Position numbers and translations under genes: made by a program
Notes under the pieces: model-generated
Databases searched by the model: none
Told to the model about the DNA's origin: nothing
The model's input: only the letters and a program-made list of their open reading frames with translations
Source: Algibacter mikhailovii
GTDB taxonomy: Bacteria; Bacteroidota; Bacteroidia; Flavobacteriales; Flavobacteriaceae
NCBI RefSeq assembly: GCF_014651495.1
Contig: NZ_BMWZ01000005.1
Coordinates: 186,001 to 250,000, forward strand
Length of the DNA: 64,000 nucleotides
Direction of reading: 5' to 3'
Part shown: one piece after another, positions 27,702 through 37,036 of the stretch
Numbering within the stretch: position 1 is the stretch's first letter
Layout: the number at the start of each line of letters is the position of its first letter

Positions 27702-27997
27702 TATTTAAGATGTTGCACAACTAGAGGTGTTTTGGCATTTTTATATTTGACACTCTGGAGCTTATAAATCTTAATATTTGAATGGATTTCCCTGTTTGTT
27801 AGCTTCATGAAATTATTACGATATTTTGTATTACGAGTAATATGATGCTGATGCCATCCAAGAGGTGTAAAAAAACCTTTCAAAGTTTAACAGCTATGAA
27901 AGGTTTTTTATCTTTAGCGACTTAGCTTTAGGCAGTCTAATGTTTACTTAAGACCGCGTCTGAATATGTAATAAATTGATAGTTCAATAAAAGAAAT
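27702..27997. other. Non-coding gap between the OmpA-type gene and the aldo/keto reductase gene
   Basis: About 296 nt with no credible gene on either strand. It holds one terminator-like hairpin near 27869-27909. No clear -33/-7 pair for the downstream gene is seen. Confidence 0.6.
27869..27909. terminator. Terminator hairpin
   Basis: A 13-bp stem (AAAAAACCTTTCA with TGAAAGGTTTTTT) closing a loop of about 14 nt, with T-rich sequence on its 3' side. It probably ends the xth/OmpA transcript. Confidence 0.75.
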
Positions 27998-29029
27998 ATG
28001 AAATATACAACCCTACCAAGTACAAATACAAGAGTTAGTAAAATATGCTTAGGTTCTATGACCTGGGGAAATCAAAATACAGAATTAGAGGGGCATGCCC
28101 AATTGGATTACGCATTTGATCAAGGTGTGAATTTTATTGATACTGCAGAATTGTACCCAGTGCCGGCAACGGCAGAAACAAGTGGGCGTACTAGTAAGAT
28201 AATTGGGACTTGGATTAAGAAATCTGGAAAAAGAGATAAAGTCGTTATTGCTTCAAAAATTGCCGGTAGTGGTGACTATACGGCCCATATTAGAACTACA
28301 GGTTTCCGTGGGAATTCAATCAAAGGGGCAATAGATGTAGAACTTGAAAGATTACAAACGGACTATATTGATTTATATCAATTGCATTGGCCAGAGCGAG
28401 ATACGAACCGTTTTGGAGTGCGAGATTATAAATTTGACTCCAAATGGGAAGATAATTTTAATGAAATTTTACATAGTTTGGATAGGGAGATTCAAGCAGG
28501 TAGAATTAGAAATGTTGGTATTTCAAATGAAAACTCCTGGGGAACTATGCGCTATTTGGAAGAATCTAAAAAAGATAATTTACCTAGGGTTTCAACCATT
28601 CAAAATGCTTATTCTATGTTAAGTAGAACTTTTGAGACTGATCTTGCTGAGGTGTCCTTAAGAGAAAATGTTGGTTTGCTTGCATATTCTCCAATGGCCT
28701 TTGGAGTTTTATCAGGAAAATATATTACAGGAAAGGCTGGTGAAAGTACGCGTCTTAAATTGTTTCCAAGATTTTCTCGATATAGCGGAGAACAGTCTAC
28801 TGAAGCAGCAAAACGTTATTTAAAAATTGCAGAAGCTAATGATCTCAGTTTGGCACAAATGAGTTTAGCTTTTGTGAATCAACAACCATTTGTAACAAGC
28901 AATATTATTGGTGCAACTAATTTAGAACAGCTTAAAGAGAATATTGCAAGTATTGATTTGACTTTAAGTGATGACGTTTTAGCGCAGATCAATGAAGTTC
29001 ATCAAGTTATTCCTAATCCAGCTATTTAA
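27998..29029 (+). CDS. Aldo/keto reductase (Tas-like)
   Basis: A 343-residue NADPH-dependent oxidoreductase. The catalytic set of the superfamily is visible: Asp48 and Tyr53 in FIDTAELY, Lys87 in VIASKIAG, His130 in LYQLHWPER. The C-terminal SLAFVNQQPFVTSNIIGAT segment is the cofactor phosphate/adenine site. Length and motifs are closest to the Tas-type group. Substrate unknown. Single gene, convergent with the GH117-like gene. Confidence 0.9.
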   Translation: MKYTTLPSTNTRVSKICLGSMTWGNQNTELEGHAQLDYAFDQGVNFIDTAELYPVPATAETSGRTSKIIGTWIKKSGKRDKVVIASKIAGSGDYTAHIRTTGFRGNSIKGAIDVELERLQTDYIDLYQLHWPERDTNRFGVRDYKFDSKWEDNFNEILHSLDREIQAGRIRNVGISNENSWGTMRYLEESKKDNLPRVSTIQNAYSMLSRTFETDLAEVSLRENVGLLAYSPMAFGVLSGKYITGKAGESTRLKLFPRFSRYSGEQSTEAAKRYLKIAEANDLSLAQMSLAFVNQQPFVTSNIIGATNLEQLKENIASIDLTLSDDVLAQINEVHQVIPNPAI

Positions 29030-29089
29030 TTAGAAAAGGATTGCAAAAACATAAGGGCTGTTTAAAATGACTAGATTTATTTAGGACAC

Positions 29090-30805
29090 TTATTCTTTAA
29101 TAAACTTTGCAGTATATTTTTCCTGTTTGTTTGATACTTTAATGAAATACGTGCCTGGGGCATAGTCTACAACATTAATTTTATTGTCGTTTTTTAAAGT
29201 TTTTTCGTTTATGAGCTGTCCCGTAGAGTTGTAAATTTTTAATAAGCCACTATCGAAGCCATTTATTGTAATTGTATCGTTAACAGGGTTTGGGATTAAC
29301 CTTGTTGTTTGGTTGAAATTGTTTTTTTTATTATTTAAATCCTTGCTACCTGTTGGATAACCGTTGGTGTCAAATTGAAGGTCGTAATTTATATTTAAAT
29401 CAAAACGATGTAAAAAATTAGAAGCCCCCTTAACGGTACCCCAATTGTATTTATGTGCTAAGCCCCAATTTATTCCAGTACCAGGATGATTCCCGTTTGG
29501 GCCATGAATAGCTGCAATGCCAAGTGCTTCACCAACATTGCTCGTTTTGCCTTTTATTTCAAAATTAACACCATCTTCAGCAAACTGGATGGTATTTTTT
29601 TCTGGTCCGTCTAAATGTTGAATAATAGCGATTCCATTTTTATATGGCCACACACTCACCTCGTGTCCTGTATTTGTGATTGGATTGTATTCCGATTTGA
29701 TGTAAGGACCTTCTGGGTTGTCTGCAATGGCAACTCCCCATTTTATTTCTCTTTGACCACAAAATTTTTCTTCTCCCATGCGCTCGCCTTTGTAATATAA
29801 ATAGAATTTACCTTTAAAAGGGATTAAACATGGATCGTGAACCTTATGACTATCAAAATCGCCTTTTACTAAAGCTGTATTGTCGGTTTTGTTGGGGTCC
29901 CAAACACCATTATTTGTTGGGCTTAAAATTGGAGAATCTAATTTAATAAAGGGCCCAGAAGGAGAATCTGCTATCGCCATGCCCACATTATTTTTAACTC
30001 TAAAGACATAAGGGTCTTGAACAACCTGATAGACTAAATAAAATTTGTTATTCCATTCAAATACTTCGGGAGTAAATACAGATCTATCGTCATAAGTACC
30101 AGAAGCTCCTCTTTTAACCGCATACCCTTGTTCAGTCCAATTATAACCATCTGTAGATGTTGCATAATACACATCGCAATAATCCCAGGTGAATGCCTTC
30201 GCAGATGTTGGGGTTATTCCAGGCTGGTATTTGCCCCAGTCCATATTAAACCAATGGGAAGGGGCTATGGCGCCTTTTGTATAGTATACATAATAGGTGT
30301 TCTCTACTTTTATCACTTTGCTAGGATCTCTTCTAATAGCATTGTTCGGATTTCCTAAAGGGCCTAGAATTGTAGACTCTTTGAAGTTTAAATTCCAGTG
30401 TTCATCATTTGGGATTTTAGGAGAATTATAGTGATTGCAATCTTCTGCCGTGCCATTATTGCCTATATAATTTTCCCATCGTAATGTTGCAGTACTCTTC
30501 ACTTTTGGTCTTAATGAAATGGTCATTCCTGATTGTGGTTTGACTTCATGTGCTTCAAAAAACATATGGTTAATGCTATTGTTTAATTCAGCGGTTATTG
30601 TTTTGGAATGCGAATTTTGAACTGTAATTGAGAAATGCCCCGAACCATCAGTCGTGTCCAACAAATTATTTTCTAATACACGTACCACAACTCCAGATAA
30701 GGGGGTGTTAGTCTTTGCATCGTATACATTGCCACTATAAGTAATTTGTGCAAACAGGCAGAAACTAGGAAAGAATAGTCCTATGTATAATAATTTTAGT
30801 TTCAT
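29090..30805 (-). CDS. GH117-like glycoside hydrolase with T9SS sorting domain
   Basis: A 571-residue secreted enzyme. Order: signal peptide (1-20), a carboxypeptidase-regulatory-like beta domain (22-100, GNVYDAKTNTPLSGVVVRV), a five-bladed-propeller glycosidase domain (about 105-475) and a T9SS type A sorting domain (about 503-571, LIPNPVNDTITING). The catalytic domain fits GH117: RRDPSK (Asp160), WDYCDVYYATS, VHDPCLIPFKGKFYLYYKGE (Asp324) and GHEVSVWPY (His381, Glu382); the Asp/Asp/Glu set with the adjacent His is that of known 3,6-anhydro-L-galactosidases. Those split anhydrogalactose from agar or related oligosaccharides, but some clades have other substrates. Secretion via T9SS is unusual, as GH117 often acts in the periplasm. 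Confidence 0.8.
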   Translation of the reverse strand: MKLKLLYIGLFFPSFCLFAQITYSGNVYDAKTNTPLSGVVVRVLENNLLDTTDGSGHFSITVQNSHSKTITAELNNSINHMFFEAHEVKPQSGMTISLRPKVKSTATLRWENYIGNNGTAEDCNHYNSPKIPNDEHWNLNFKESTILGPLGNPNNAIRRDPSKVIKVENTYYVYYTKGAIAPSHWFNMDWGKYQPGITPTSAKAFTWDYCDVYYATSTDGYNWTEQGYAVKRGASGTYDDRSVFTPEVFEWNNKFYLVYQVVQDPYVFRVKNNVGMAIADSPSGPFIKLDSPILSPTNNGVWDPNKTDNTALVKGDFDSHKVHDPCLIPFKGKFYLYYKGERMGEEKFCGQREIKWGVAIADNPEGPYIKSEYNPITNTGHEVSVWPYKNGIAIIQHLDGPEKNTIQFAEDGVNFEIKGKTSNVGEALGIAAIHGPNGNHPGTGINWGLAHKYNWGTVKGASNFLHRFDLNINYDLQFDTNGYPTGSKDLNNKKNNFNQTTRLIPNPVNDTITINGFDSGLLKIYNSTGQLINEKTLKNDNKINVVDYAPGTYFIKVSNKQEKYTAKFIKE

Positions 30806-31152
30806 AATTCAATAGTTTGGCAGGTTTGTCGAAGTCAGTTTTTTGAAGACTAACTCCTGCACAAAGTTTGAAATAAATGTGTTTTTTATTGAGGTCAAAT
30901 ACTTGATAATAACTTGACAATTGAATGAAATGAAGGCTTAACTAGCTAAAAAAACTAGACTATTTATTGCTCAACTCAACTTGGTTGTAAAACCATCATT
31001 TTTGGTTTTCGTAGAAAATGAGCACCAGTTCATGATGTTTTTAATGCTTTAGTCTTAAGAAGTAGTTAATTTTATGAGATTATCTTACCCTTTTAGTTAG
31101 GCTTTTTTATCAAAGGTCGCAGGGGAGCTAGTTTTTCCTAATGAAAGAGGTG
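30806..31152. other. Non-coding gap upstream of the GH117-like gene
   Basis: 347 nt without a supportable gene. It should hold the promoter of the GH117-like gene, but I see no clean -33/-7 pair. A 7-bp stem (AAAACCA at 30989-30995 with TGGTTTT at 31003-31009) may end the saccharopine-dehydrogenase-like gene's transcript on the minus strand. Confidence 0.5.
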
Positions 31153-32517
31153 TTAATTATTGAGAGGATTATAGCCTAAATAAGGTGTTTTTTTTTCATG
31201 AAATATAATACCATGGTTTTGCAATTCTTTTAATATGGGATTATAAATCTCACTAGTAATTGGTATTTGCACACCCGGTGTGGTTATTTTTTTATTTAAT
31301 ATAGCAAGCGTTGCAATAGCTACGGGTAAACCAACGGTTTTCGCCATTGCAGTATAAGTTTGATCTTCACCAATAACAACCATGTTGGCGTCAATTTGAT
31401 GTTTTTTACCGCCCAGTTCATAGCCGATTTTGTGATACATGACTATCATGTCTTTATCTTTTTCAGAAAGTGTCCAGCTATCCATTAGAATTTTTTGAAG
31501 AATTTGAGCTGGGGTGGCTTTTTTTAATTCCACGCGCTTATTGGCATTAAAAAGGTCTAGTTCTATGAGTTTGCTCCAAACAATATCATCTTGATCTATT
31601 TTAAGTTGGTGTCTCAATTTTAATTCTACCGAATCAGAATGGCTATAAGGTAAAAAGGCATTTACGAAGTCACGGTAGCTCATGTTTTCACTATCGTCAA
31701 TAGTATAACTGTCATCCGTCATGCCTAACATGACAAAAATATTCCATGCTCTACTAAATCCTACACGGCGAATGGTGCCGCGGTATAAGGTTTTAACATC
31801 GTCTAGGCCATAAATGTTTTGATATTTCAAAGAATCTCTATTGGCATATACTTCAAACCTACCATAGGCGTCAATTTCCAAAAACTCGGTACGTCTAAAA
31901 AGTCTGTGGTAGGGGATGTATTTATAAGTGCCTTCCTGTAAAAACTTGGCAGTGCCACCTTGACCAGCTGTAACAACATTCCTTGGGTTCCAAGTGAATT
32001 TATAATTCCACAAATTATTATCACTTTCTGGAGCTACCAATCCACCAGTGAAGGACTCAAATAGAATGATTTTACCGCCCTGAGCTCTTATTGAATTAAG
32101 AACTTTCATAGCACTCATGTGATCTATGCCGGGATCAACACCTATTTCATTCATTAAGATTAATCCATTTGCCTTAGCTTCCTCATTTAAATCTTGCATT
32201 TCCTTACTGATGTAAGACGCTGTAACCATATGTTTTTTTAGTGATACACAAATTTTTGCAACGCCTATATGAAGTCTTGCTGGAAGCATGGAAACTACAA
32301 TATCTGCATTGTTTATGGCTTCCGTTGTAGCTAATTCATCAAAAACATCTAGTTTTAAAACTTTTGCATTTTTGTGATTGTTAATCATACTTTGGGTATA
32401 CTGGACGTTTAGATCTCCTACGGTGATGAATAAATTTTCAGAATCCGATTTATCTAATAAATATTTTAGAAGATATGAAGCAGATTTACCAAATCCAATG
32501 ATTAAAATTTTTCGCAT
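31153..32517 (-). CDS. Saccharopine dehydrogenase family protein (Lys9-like)
   Basis: A 454-residue NAD(P)-dependent enzyme with an N-terminal Rossmann fold (ILIIGFGKSASYLLKYL, 4-20) and the family's EIGVDPGIDHMSAMK and FTGGLVAPESDNN segments. Length and C-terminal domain match the saccharopine reductase (Lys9) group, which acts in lysine synthesis or breakdown. No other lysine-pathway gene of that type is adjacent, so the exact reaction is uncertain; carboxynorspermidine-type enzymes share the fold. Divergent from the DUF423 gene. Confidence 0.82.
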   Translation of the reverse strand: MRKILIIGFGKSASYLLKYLLDKSDSENLFITVGDLNVQYTQSMINNHKNAKVLKLDVFDELATTEAINNADIVVSMLPARLHIGVAKICVSLKKHMVTASYISKEMQDLNEEAKANGLILMNEIGVDPGIDHMSAMKVLNSIRAQGGKIILFESFTGGLVAPESDNNLWNYKFTWNPRNVVTAGQGGTAKFLQEGTYKYIPYHRLFRRTEFLEIDAYGRFEVYANRDSLKYQNIYGLDDVKTLYRGTIRRVGFSRAWNIFVMLGMTDDSYTIDDSENMSYRDFVNAFLPYSHSDSVELKLRHQLKIDQDDIVWSKLIELDLFNANKRVELKKATPAQILQKILMDSWTLSEKDKDMIVMYHKIGYELGGKKHQIDANMVVIGEDQTYTAMAKTVGLPVAIATLAILNKKITTPGVQIPITSEIYNPILKELQNHGIIFHEKKTPYLGYNPLNN

Positions 32518-32627
32518 ATTTCGTTTAGTTGAGTAGCTTTGTTAGTTCAAGTTCCAAATTGAAACTAATCGTGGTTCACTAAATTACTGAATATTTCAAA
32601 TGGACCTAAAAAATAATTTAAGTAAAT

Positions 32628-33026
32628 ATGAATAGAACTATTTTAATAACGGCGTCCATATTGGGTTGTCTGAGTATTGGGTTTGGTGCTTTTGGAGCTC
32701 ATGGTTTAAAAGAATTAATTAGTGGACAGGGGCTAAACACTTTTGAGACAGGGGTTAGGTATCAAATGTATCATGCCCTTTTATTACTTTTTGTAGGTAG
32801 TACAGATTTTATTAAGACAAGGACTAAAAGGAATATGTATTATTTAATAGTCCTTGGTGTTTTGTTTTTTTCGGGATCTATTTATGGGTTAGCTACAAAT
32901 AAACTAACAAGTTTCGATTTTAAGACTTTAGGTTTTATTACTCCAATTGGGGGTGTTTTCCTGATTTCTGCATGGGTCCTTATGATTGTTGATTTCGTAA
33001 AAAACACCTTTAAAAATAGAGTATAA
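32628..33026 (+). CDS. DUF423 family membrane protein
   Basis: A 132-residue protein with four hydrophobic segments: 4-21 (ILITASILGCLSIGFGAF), about 47-60, 70-88 and 103-125. The GAFGAHGLKE motif after helix 1 and YQMYHALLLLFVG are hallmarks of DUF423. Function unknown for the family. It precedes pckA, which has its own promoter element. Confidence 0.88.
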   Translation: MNRTILITASILGCLSIGFGAFGAHGLKELISGQGLNTFETGVRYQMYHALLLLFVGSTDFIKTRTKRNMYYLIVLGVLFFSGSIYGLATNKLTSFDFKTLGFITPIGGVFLISAWVLMIVDFVKNTFKNRV

Positions 33027-33052
33027 TTACATATTATTTAAAATAAATATTA

Positions 33053-33060
33053 TAATTTTG
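33053..33060 (+). promoter_or_regulatory. Putative -7 element (TAatTTTG) of pckA
   Basis: Perfect TAnnTTTG match 27 nt before the ATG at 33088; it supports that start over an in-frame TTG at 33073. Confidence 0.55.
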
Positions 33061-33087
33061 CATCATTAATAATTGTTATTCGAATTT

Positions 33088-34704
33088 ATGGAAGGTTTTG
33101 ATCAATTAACTAAAACGATTTCGTTGGAAAATTATGGTATTAAGAATGCTAAAATTAACTATCAATTATCGGCAGAAAAACTTCACGATATCTCTATTGC
33201 AAAAGGTCTAGGCAAGGAGGCCTCATCTGGTGCTTTAGCAGTTAATACCGGAGAGTTTACTGGTCGTTCTCCTAAAGACAGGTTTATTGTTAAGGACGAA
33301 ATTACACAAGATCGTATTTGGTGGGGAGATATTAATATTCCATTTGAAGTACCTGCGTTTAATAAGTTATATGATAAAGTAGTTGATTATTTGTCGAACA
33401 AAGAAATATTTGTTAGAGATAGCTATGCTTGTGCCGATCCTAATTATAAGTTAAATATTCGTGTTATAAATGAGTATCCTTGGAGTAACCAGTTTGCTTA
33501 TAATATGTTTTTAAGACCAACTAAAGATGAGCTTAAAAATTTTAGTCCTGAATGGACTGTGATTAATGCGCCTGGTTTTATGGCTAATCCAGAAGTAGAC
33601 GGAACCCGTCAGCATAATTTTGCGGTTTTAAATTTCTCAAAAAAAATAGCCCTTATTGGTGGTACAGGGTATACAGGTGAAATTAAGAAAGGGATATTTT
33701 CAGCTTTAAATTTTATACTTCCGGTATATAGGAACACCTTGCCTATGCATTGCAGTGCCAACATTGGGAAGGATGGAGATACTGCAATATTTTTCGGGCT
33801 TTCGGGAACAGGAAAAACAACACTCTCTACAGATCCCAATAGAAGTTTAATAGGAGATGATGAACATGGTTGGACCAATGAAAATAACGTTTTTAATTTT
33901 GAAGGTGGTTGTTATGCAAAGGTCATTAACCTTTCAAGAGATAATGAACCTGAAATCTATGATGCGATAAAAAAAGGAGCCATCTTGGAAAATGTTATTT
34001 TGGATGAACATGGTCATGTAGATTTTTCAGATACGTCAATTACACAAAATACTAGGGTTAGTTACCCCTTGAATCATATTGAGAATATTCAAGTACCATC
34101 TATTGGAAAGAATCCAAAAAACATTTTTTTTCTAACAGCAGATGCCTTTGGCGTATTGCCTCCAATTTCTAAATTAACACCAAGCCAGGCAGCTTATCAT
34201 TTTATATCTGGTTATACAGCAAAAGTTGCTGGTACTGAAGCTGGGGTGGTAGAGCCGGTGCCTAGTTTTTCGGCTTGTTTTGGAGCGCCATTTATGCCGT
34301 TACACCCTTCAAAGTATGCCGAAATGTTAAGTAAAAAAATGACTGATGCCGGAGTAAATGTATGGTTAATTAATACGGGCTGGACTGGAGGTGCCTATGG
34401 TGTAGGTACTCGAATGAAACTGAAATATACTCGCGCCATGATTAATGCGGTTTTAAATGGAGATTTGGGCTTGTATAATTATGATGATTACCACATACAT
34501 TCTGTTTTTGGTGTAGCGCAACCAAGAACTTGTCCGGGTGTCCCAACCAGTGTATTGAGCCCACGAGCCACATGGAAGAATGATAAGGCTTACTATACTA
34601 CGGCGTTCAAATTAACCAATGCGTTTAGAGAGAATTTTAAAAAATTTGAAGCCCATTGTACTGAAGAAATTAGACGAGGCGGGCCACAACGTTATGCGTT
34701 TTAA
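33088..34704 (+). CDS. pckA: Phosphoenolpyruvate carboxykinase (ATP)
   Basis: Converts oxaloacetate and ATP to phosphoenolpyruvate, the entry step of gluconeogenesis. The 538-residue protein has the PCK-specific P-loop GLSGTGKTTLS (237-247), kinase-2-like LIGDDEHGW (254-262), the N-terminal TGRSPKDRF (58-66) oxaloacetate site and the C-terminal NTGWTGG and GTRMKLKYTRAM. I chose the ATG at 33088; the frame also offers a TTG at 33073. Ends at a long hairpin terminator. Confidence 0.95.
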   Translation: MEGFDQLTKTISLENYGIKNAKINYQLSAEKLHDISIAKGLGKEASSGALAVNTGEFTGRSPKDRFIVKDEITQDRIWWGDINIPFEVPAFNKLYDKVVDYLSNKEIFVRDSYACADPNYKLNIRVINEYPWSNQFAYNMFLRPTKDELKNFSPEWTVINAPGFMANPEVDGTRQHNFAVLNFSKKIALIGGTGYTGEIKKGIFSALNFILPVYRNTLPMHCSANIGKDGDTAIFFGLSGTGKTTLSTDPNRSLIGDDEHGWTNENNVFNFEGGCYAKVINLSRDNEPEIYDAIKKGAILENVILDEHGHVDFSDTSITQNTRVSYPLNHIENIQVPSIGKNPKNIFFLTADAFGVLPPISKLTPSQAAYHFISGYTAKVAGTEAGVVEPVPSFSACFGAPFMPLHPSKYAEMLSKKMTDAGVNVWLINTGWTGGAYGVGTRMKLKYTRAMINAVLNGDLGLYNYDDYHIHSVFGVAQPRTCPGVPTSVLSPRATWKNDKAYYTTAFKLTNAFRENFKKFEAHCTEEIRRGGPQRYAF

Positions 34705-34707
34705 AAA

Positions 34708-34749
34708 AAAACAAAAGGGTGATTCTATAGAATCACCCTTTTGTTTTTT
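34708..34749. terminator. Bidirectional terminator between pckA and hemD
   Basis: A perfect 20-bp inverted repeat centred between 34727 and 34728 with A and T tracts at its ends, between convergent genes. Confidence 0.88.
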
Positions 34750-34765
34750 GATTATAATTTTATAA

Positions 34766-35515
34766 TTATTTTCCTTTATTTACCTTTTCAATGTATTTTT
34801 CTAGAGCCATTGTCATAGAAGGTGTTTCTGGTGTAGGCGCAGAAATATCCACTCTTAATCCTTTATCTTGTACAGCCTTAATGGTTGTGTTTCCAAAAAC
34901 AGCAATGCGGGTTTCTTTTTGTTCAAAATCAGGAAAGTTTTGAAATAAAGATTCTATTCCTGAAGGGCTAAAAAACACTAAAACATCGTAAGATACATCG
35001 GCTAAATCAGACAAGTCACTTACCACTGTTTTGTAAAAAGTGGCTTGTTTCCAATCAACACCTAATCCATTTAAAATCTCAGGAACTGCAGGTTTTACTT
35101 TATCTGTATTTGGAAGTAAGAATTTTTCGTCTTTATATTTTTTAATTAAAGGCGAAAGTTCAGCAAACGTTCGTTTCCCAACATAAATTTTACGTTTTCT
35201 ATATACAACGTATTTTTGTAGGTAGTAAGCAACAGCTTCAGACTGACAAAAATACTTCATAGAGTCAGGAACTTTGAAACGCATTTCCTCTGCTATTCTA
35301 AAAAAATGATCAACTGCATTCCTACTGGTCAGTATAATGGCAGTGTAATTATTCAAATCAATTTTTTGATGCCTAATTTCTTTAGCCGCCACACCTTCAA
35401 CATGAATAAAAGGTCTGAAGTCTATTTTTACGCGTTGTTTTTCTATTAAATCGAAATAAGGCGAGTTTTCTATTTTAGGTTCTGGTTGAGAGACTAAAAT
35501 CGTTTTCACTTTCAT
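34766..35515 (-). CDS. hemD: Uroporphyrinogen-III synthase
   Basis: Closes hydroxymethylbilane to uroporphyrinogen III in haem synthesis. The 249-residue protein has the two-domain HemD layout: TILVSQPEP near the N-terminus, YTAIILTSRNAVDHFF, then DVLVFFSPSGIESLF and AVFGNTTIKAVQDKGL in the second lobe. I placed the start at the ATG at 35515 (MKVKTILV); the frame is open to 35584 but that would overlap the DUF4271 gene, which otherwise ends 19 nt upstream. The family is poorly conserved, yet the DUF4271 neighbour is typical in this phylum. Confidence 0.85.
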   Translation of the reverse strand: MKVKTILVSQPEPKIENSPYFDLIEKQRVKIDFRPFIHVEGVAAKEIRHQKIDLNNYTAIILTSRNAVDHFFRIAEEMRFKVPDSMKYFCQSEAVAYYLQKYVVYRKRKIYVGKRTFAELSPLIKKYKDEKFLLPNTDKVKPAVPEILNGLGVDWKQATFYKTVVSDLSDLADVSYDVLVFFSPSGIESLFQNFPDFEQKETRIAVFGNTTIKAVQDKGLRVDISAPTPETPSMTMALEKYIEKVNKGK

Positions 35516-35534
35516 AGGCGCTAGTAGTTTGTTG

Positions 35535-36182
35535 TTATTTGGTAACAAACACCTTATATAAAATGATATAGGGTGCAATTTCAAGAGCGCAAAGATACAA
35601 AATAAAATAAAATAAGTTGTTTTTTATTAAACTTTGATGTGTTTTTAGAGAGCTTATTAATCCTATCACATTTATCATTATCAAAATAGCGGTAATTGCA
35701 TAAATAATATTAAGTGTAGGTTGAAAAGTGAAAATCAATAAAGCATTTATAGGTAGTAATAAGATACCAAGATAATTTTTATAAGTTGTTTTCTGAAATA
35801 AGTATAAATCTGTTAATGCATCAATTTCAAAAAGACTACCAATTAGTCTTTCTACCAATACTTTTATTAGAAAGAACACAGCAATACCTACTGCTAGCTT
35901 AAACATGTTATTTATGGGTAACTTATTTGTTTCTTCTGTGAAGCGATAGGTTATCATGCAGAAAACAGAAATAGACAGAATTAAATTACTGAATAATAAA
36001 GCGTCAAAATTGTCGAAAAACCTTTGCTCTCTCGAATAAATCTTGATATACTTATCATTACCTATTATAAGAATAAAGTCATTAAAGCGTTTTGGGGAGA
36101 CTAATTTGGCAATGGCCACCACAATTAGACTAACAACCAATAAAACGGTAAATAACTCGTTTGAAACTATGTTACGAAGCAT
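35535..36182 (-). CDS. DUF4271 membrane protein upstream of hemD
   Basis: A 215-residue integral membrane protein with about six hydrophobic segments (8-25, 58-76, 92-110, 135-152, 155-172, 192-212). The N-terminal NIVSNELFTVLL and PKRFNDFILI segments are characteristic of DUF4271. It forms a two-gene unit with hemD, a constant pairing in Bacteroidota, which hints at a link to tetrapyrrole synthesis or export. Function unknown. Confidence 0.82.
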   Translation of the reverse strand: MLRNIVSNELFTVLLVVSLIVVAIAKLVSPKRFNDFILIIGNDKYIKIYSREQRFFDNFDALLFSNLILSISVFCMITYRFTEETNKLPINNMFKLAVGIAVFFLIKVLVERLIGSLFEIDALTDLYLFQKTTYKNYLGILLLPINALLIFTFQPTLNIIYAITAILIMINVIGLISSLKTHQSLIKNNLFYFILYLCALEIAPYIILYKVFVTK

Positions 36183-36259
36183 GGCCTAAAATTATTATAA
36201 TTTTTAAGATTGTTGCTTATTATTAAGAAATATTTAAAAAAAATAATGGTGTAATACTG

Positions 36260-36267
36260 TACATTTG
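36260..36267 (+). promoter_or_regulatory. Putative -7 element (TAcaTTTG) of the glycosyltransferase/pyrC operon
   Basis: Perfect TAnnTTTG match 33 nt before the ATG at 36301. It overlaps the beginning of the longer open frame (36265), so it supports the later start. Confidence 0.55.
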
Positions 36268-36300
36268 CTAAAAATAAAAAGGTTTCAATTAAAATTAAAT

Positions 36301-37026
36301 ATGACGGATACCGTTGTTATTATTCCTACATATAATGAGATAGAAAATATTGAAGCTATTATAAGAGCTGTGTTTTCTCAGTCTGATAATTTGCATATCC
36401 TTATTGTGGATGATAATTCACCAGATTTAACCTATTTAAAAGTAGAAGCGCTTCAGGGAGAATTTAAAGATAGGTTGTTTTTGGAAGTGCGCCATGAGAA
36501 ATCAGGATTAGGAACAGCCTATATTCATGGGTTCAAATGGTGTTTGAATCATGGCTATGAGTATATTTTTGAAATGGATGCAGATTTTTCACACGACCCT
36601 AAAGACATTTTGAGATTGTACGATGCCTGTCATAAAGAAGGGGCGGATTTGGCTATTGGGTCTAGGTATGTAACTGGAGTTAATGTTGTAAATTGGCCAA
36701 TGAATAGAGTTCTTATGTCATATTTAGCCTCAAAATATGTTCGGCTAATTACTGGCATGAAAATTCATGATACTACCGCGGGGTTTATTTGCTATAGGAG
36801 AAAAGTTTTGCTTGCTATAGATTTAGATAATATAAAGTTTATTGGGTATGCTTTCCAAATAGAAATGAAATTTAAAGCCTACTTGAAAGGGTTTAAAATA
36901 ACTGAAGTCCCTGTTATTTTTACAGATAGAGTTAAAGGGGAATCTAAATTAAGCTCTGGAATTATTTCAGAGGCTATATTTGGAGTGTTATCCATGAAAT
37001 TAAAAAGTTTGTTTAAGAGGACTTAA
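36301..37026 (+). CDS. Polyprenol-phosphate mannosyltransferase-like GT2 enzyme
   Basis: A 241-residue family 2 glycosyltransferase without membrane helices. It has VVIIPTYNEIENIE (5-18), VDDNSPDLT, the EMDADFSHDP metal/catalytic segment, GSRYVTGVNVVNW and the DRVKGESKLS tail, all typical of dolichol/polyprenol-phosphate mannose synthases (Dpm1-type). It would load mannose on a lipid carrier at the cytoplasmic face. First gene of an operon with pyrC, 10 nt downstream. Confidence 0.88.
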   Translation: MTDTVVIIPTYNEIENIEAIIRAVFSQSDNLHILIVDDNSPDLTYLKVEALQGEFKDRLFLEVRHEKSGLGTAYIHGFKWCLNHGYEYIFEMDADFSHDPKDILRLYDACHKEGADLAIGSRYVTGVNVVNWPMNRVLMSYLASKYVRLITGMKIHDTTAGFICYRRKVLLAIDLDNIKFIGYAFQIEMKFKAYLKGFKITEVPVIFTDRVKGESKLSSGIISEAIFGVLSMKLKSLFKRT

Positions 37027-37036
37027 GAAAAACGAT

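Noticed and set aside
27455-27883. Minus-strand open frame of 142 codons across the OmpA-type gene end
   Set aside because: Half of it is antisense to the OmpA domain and the rest is non-coding gap; no motif seen.
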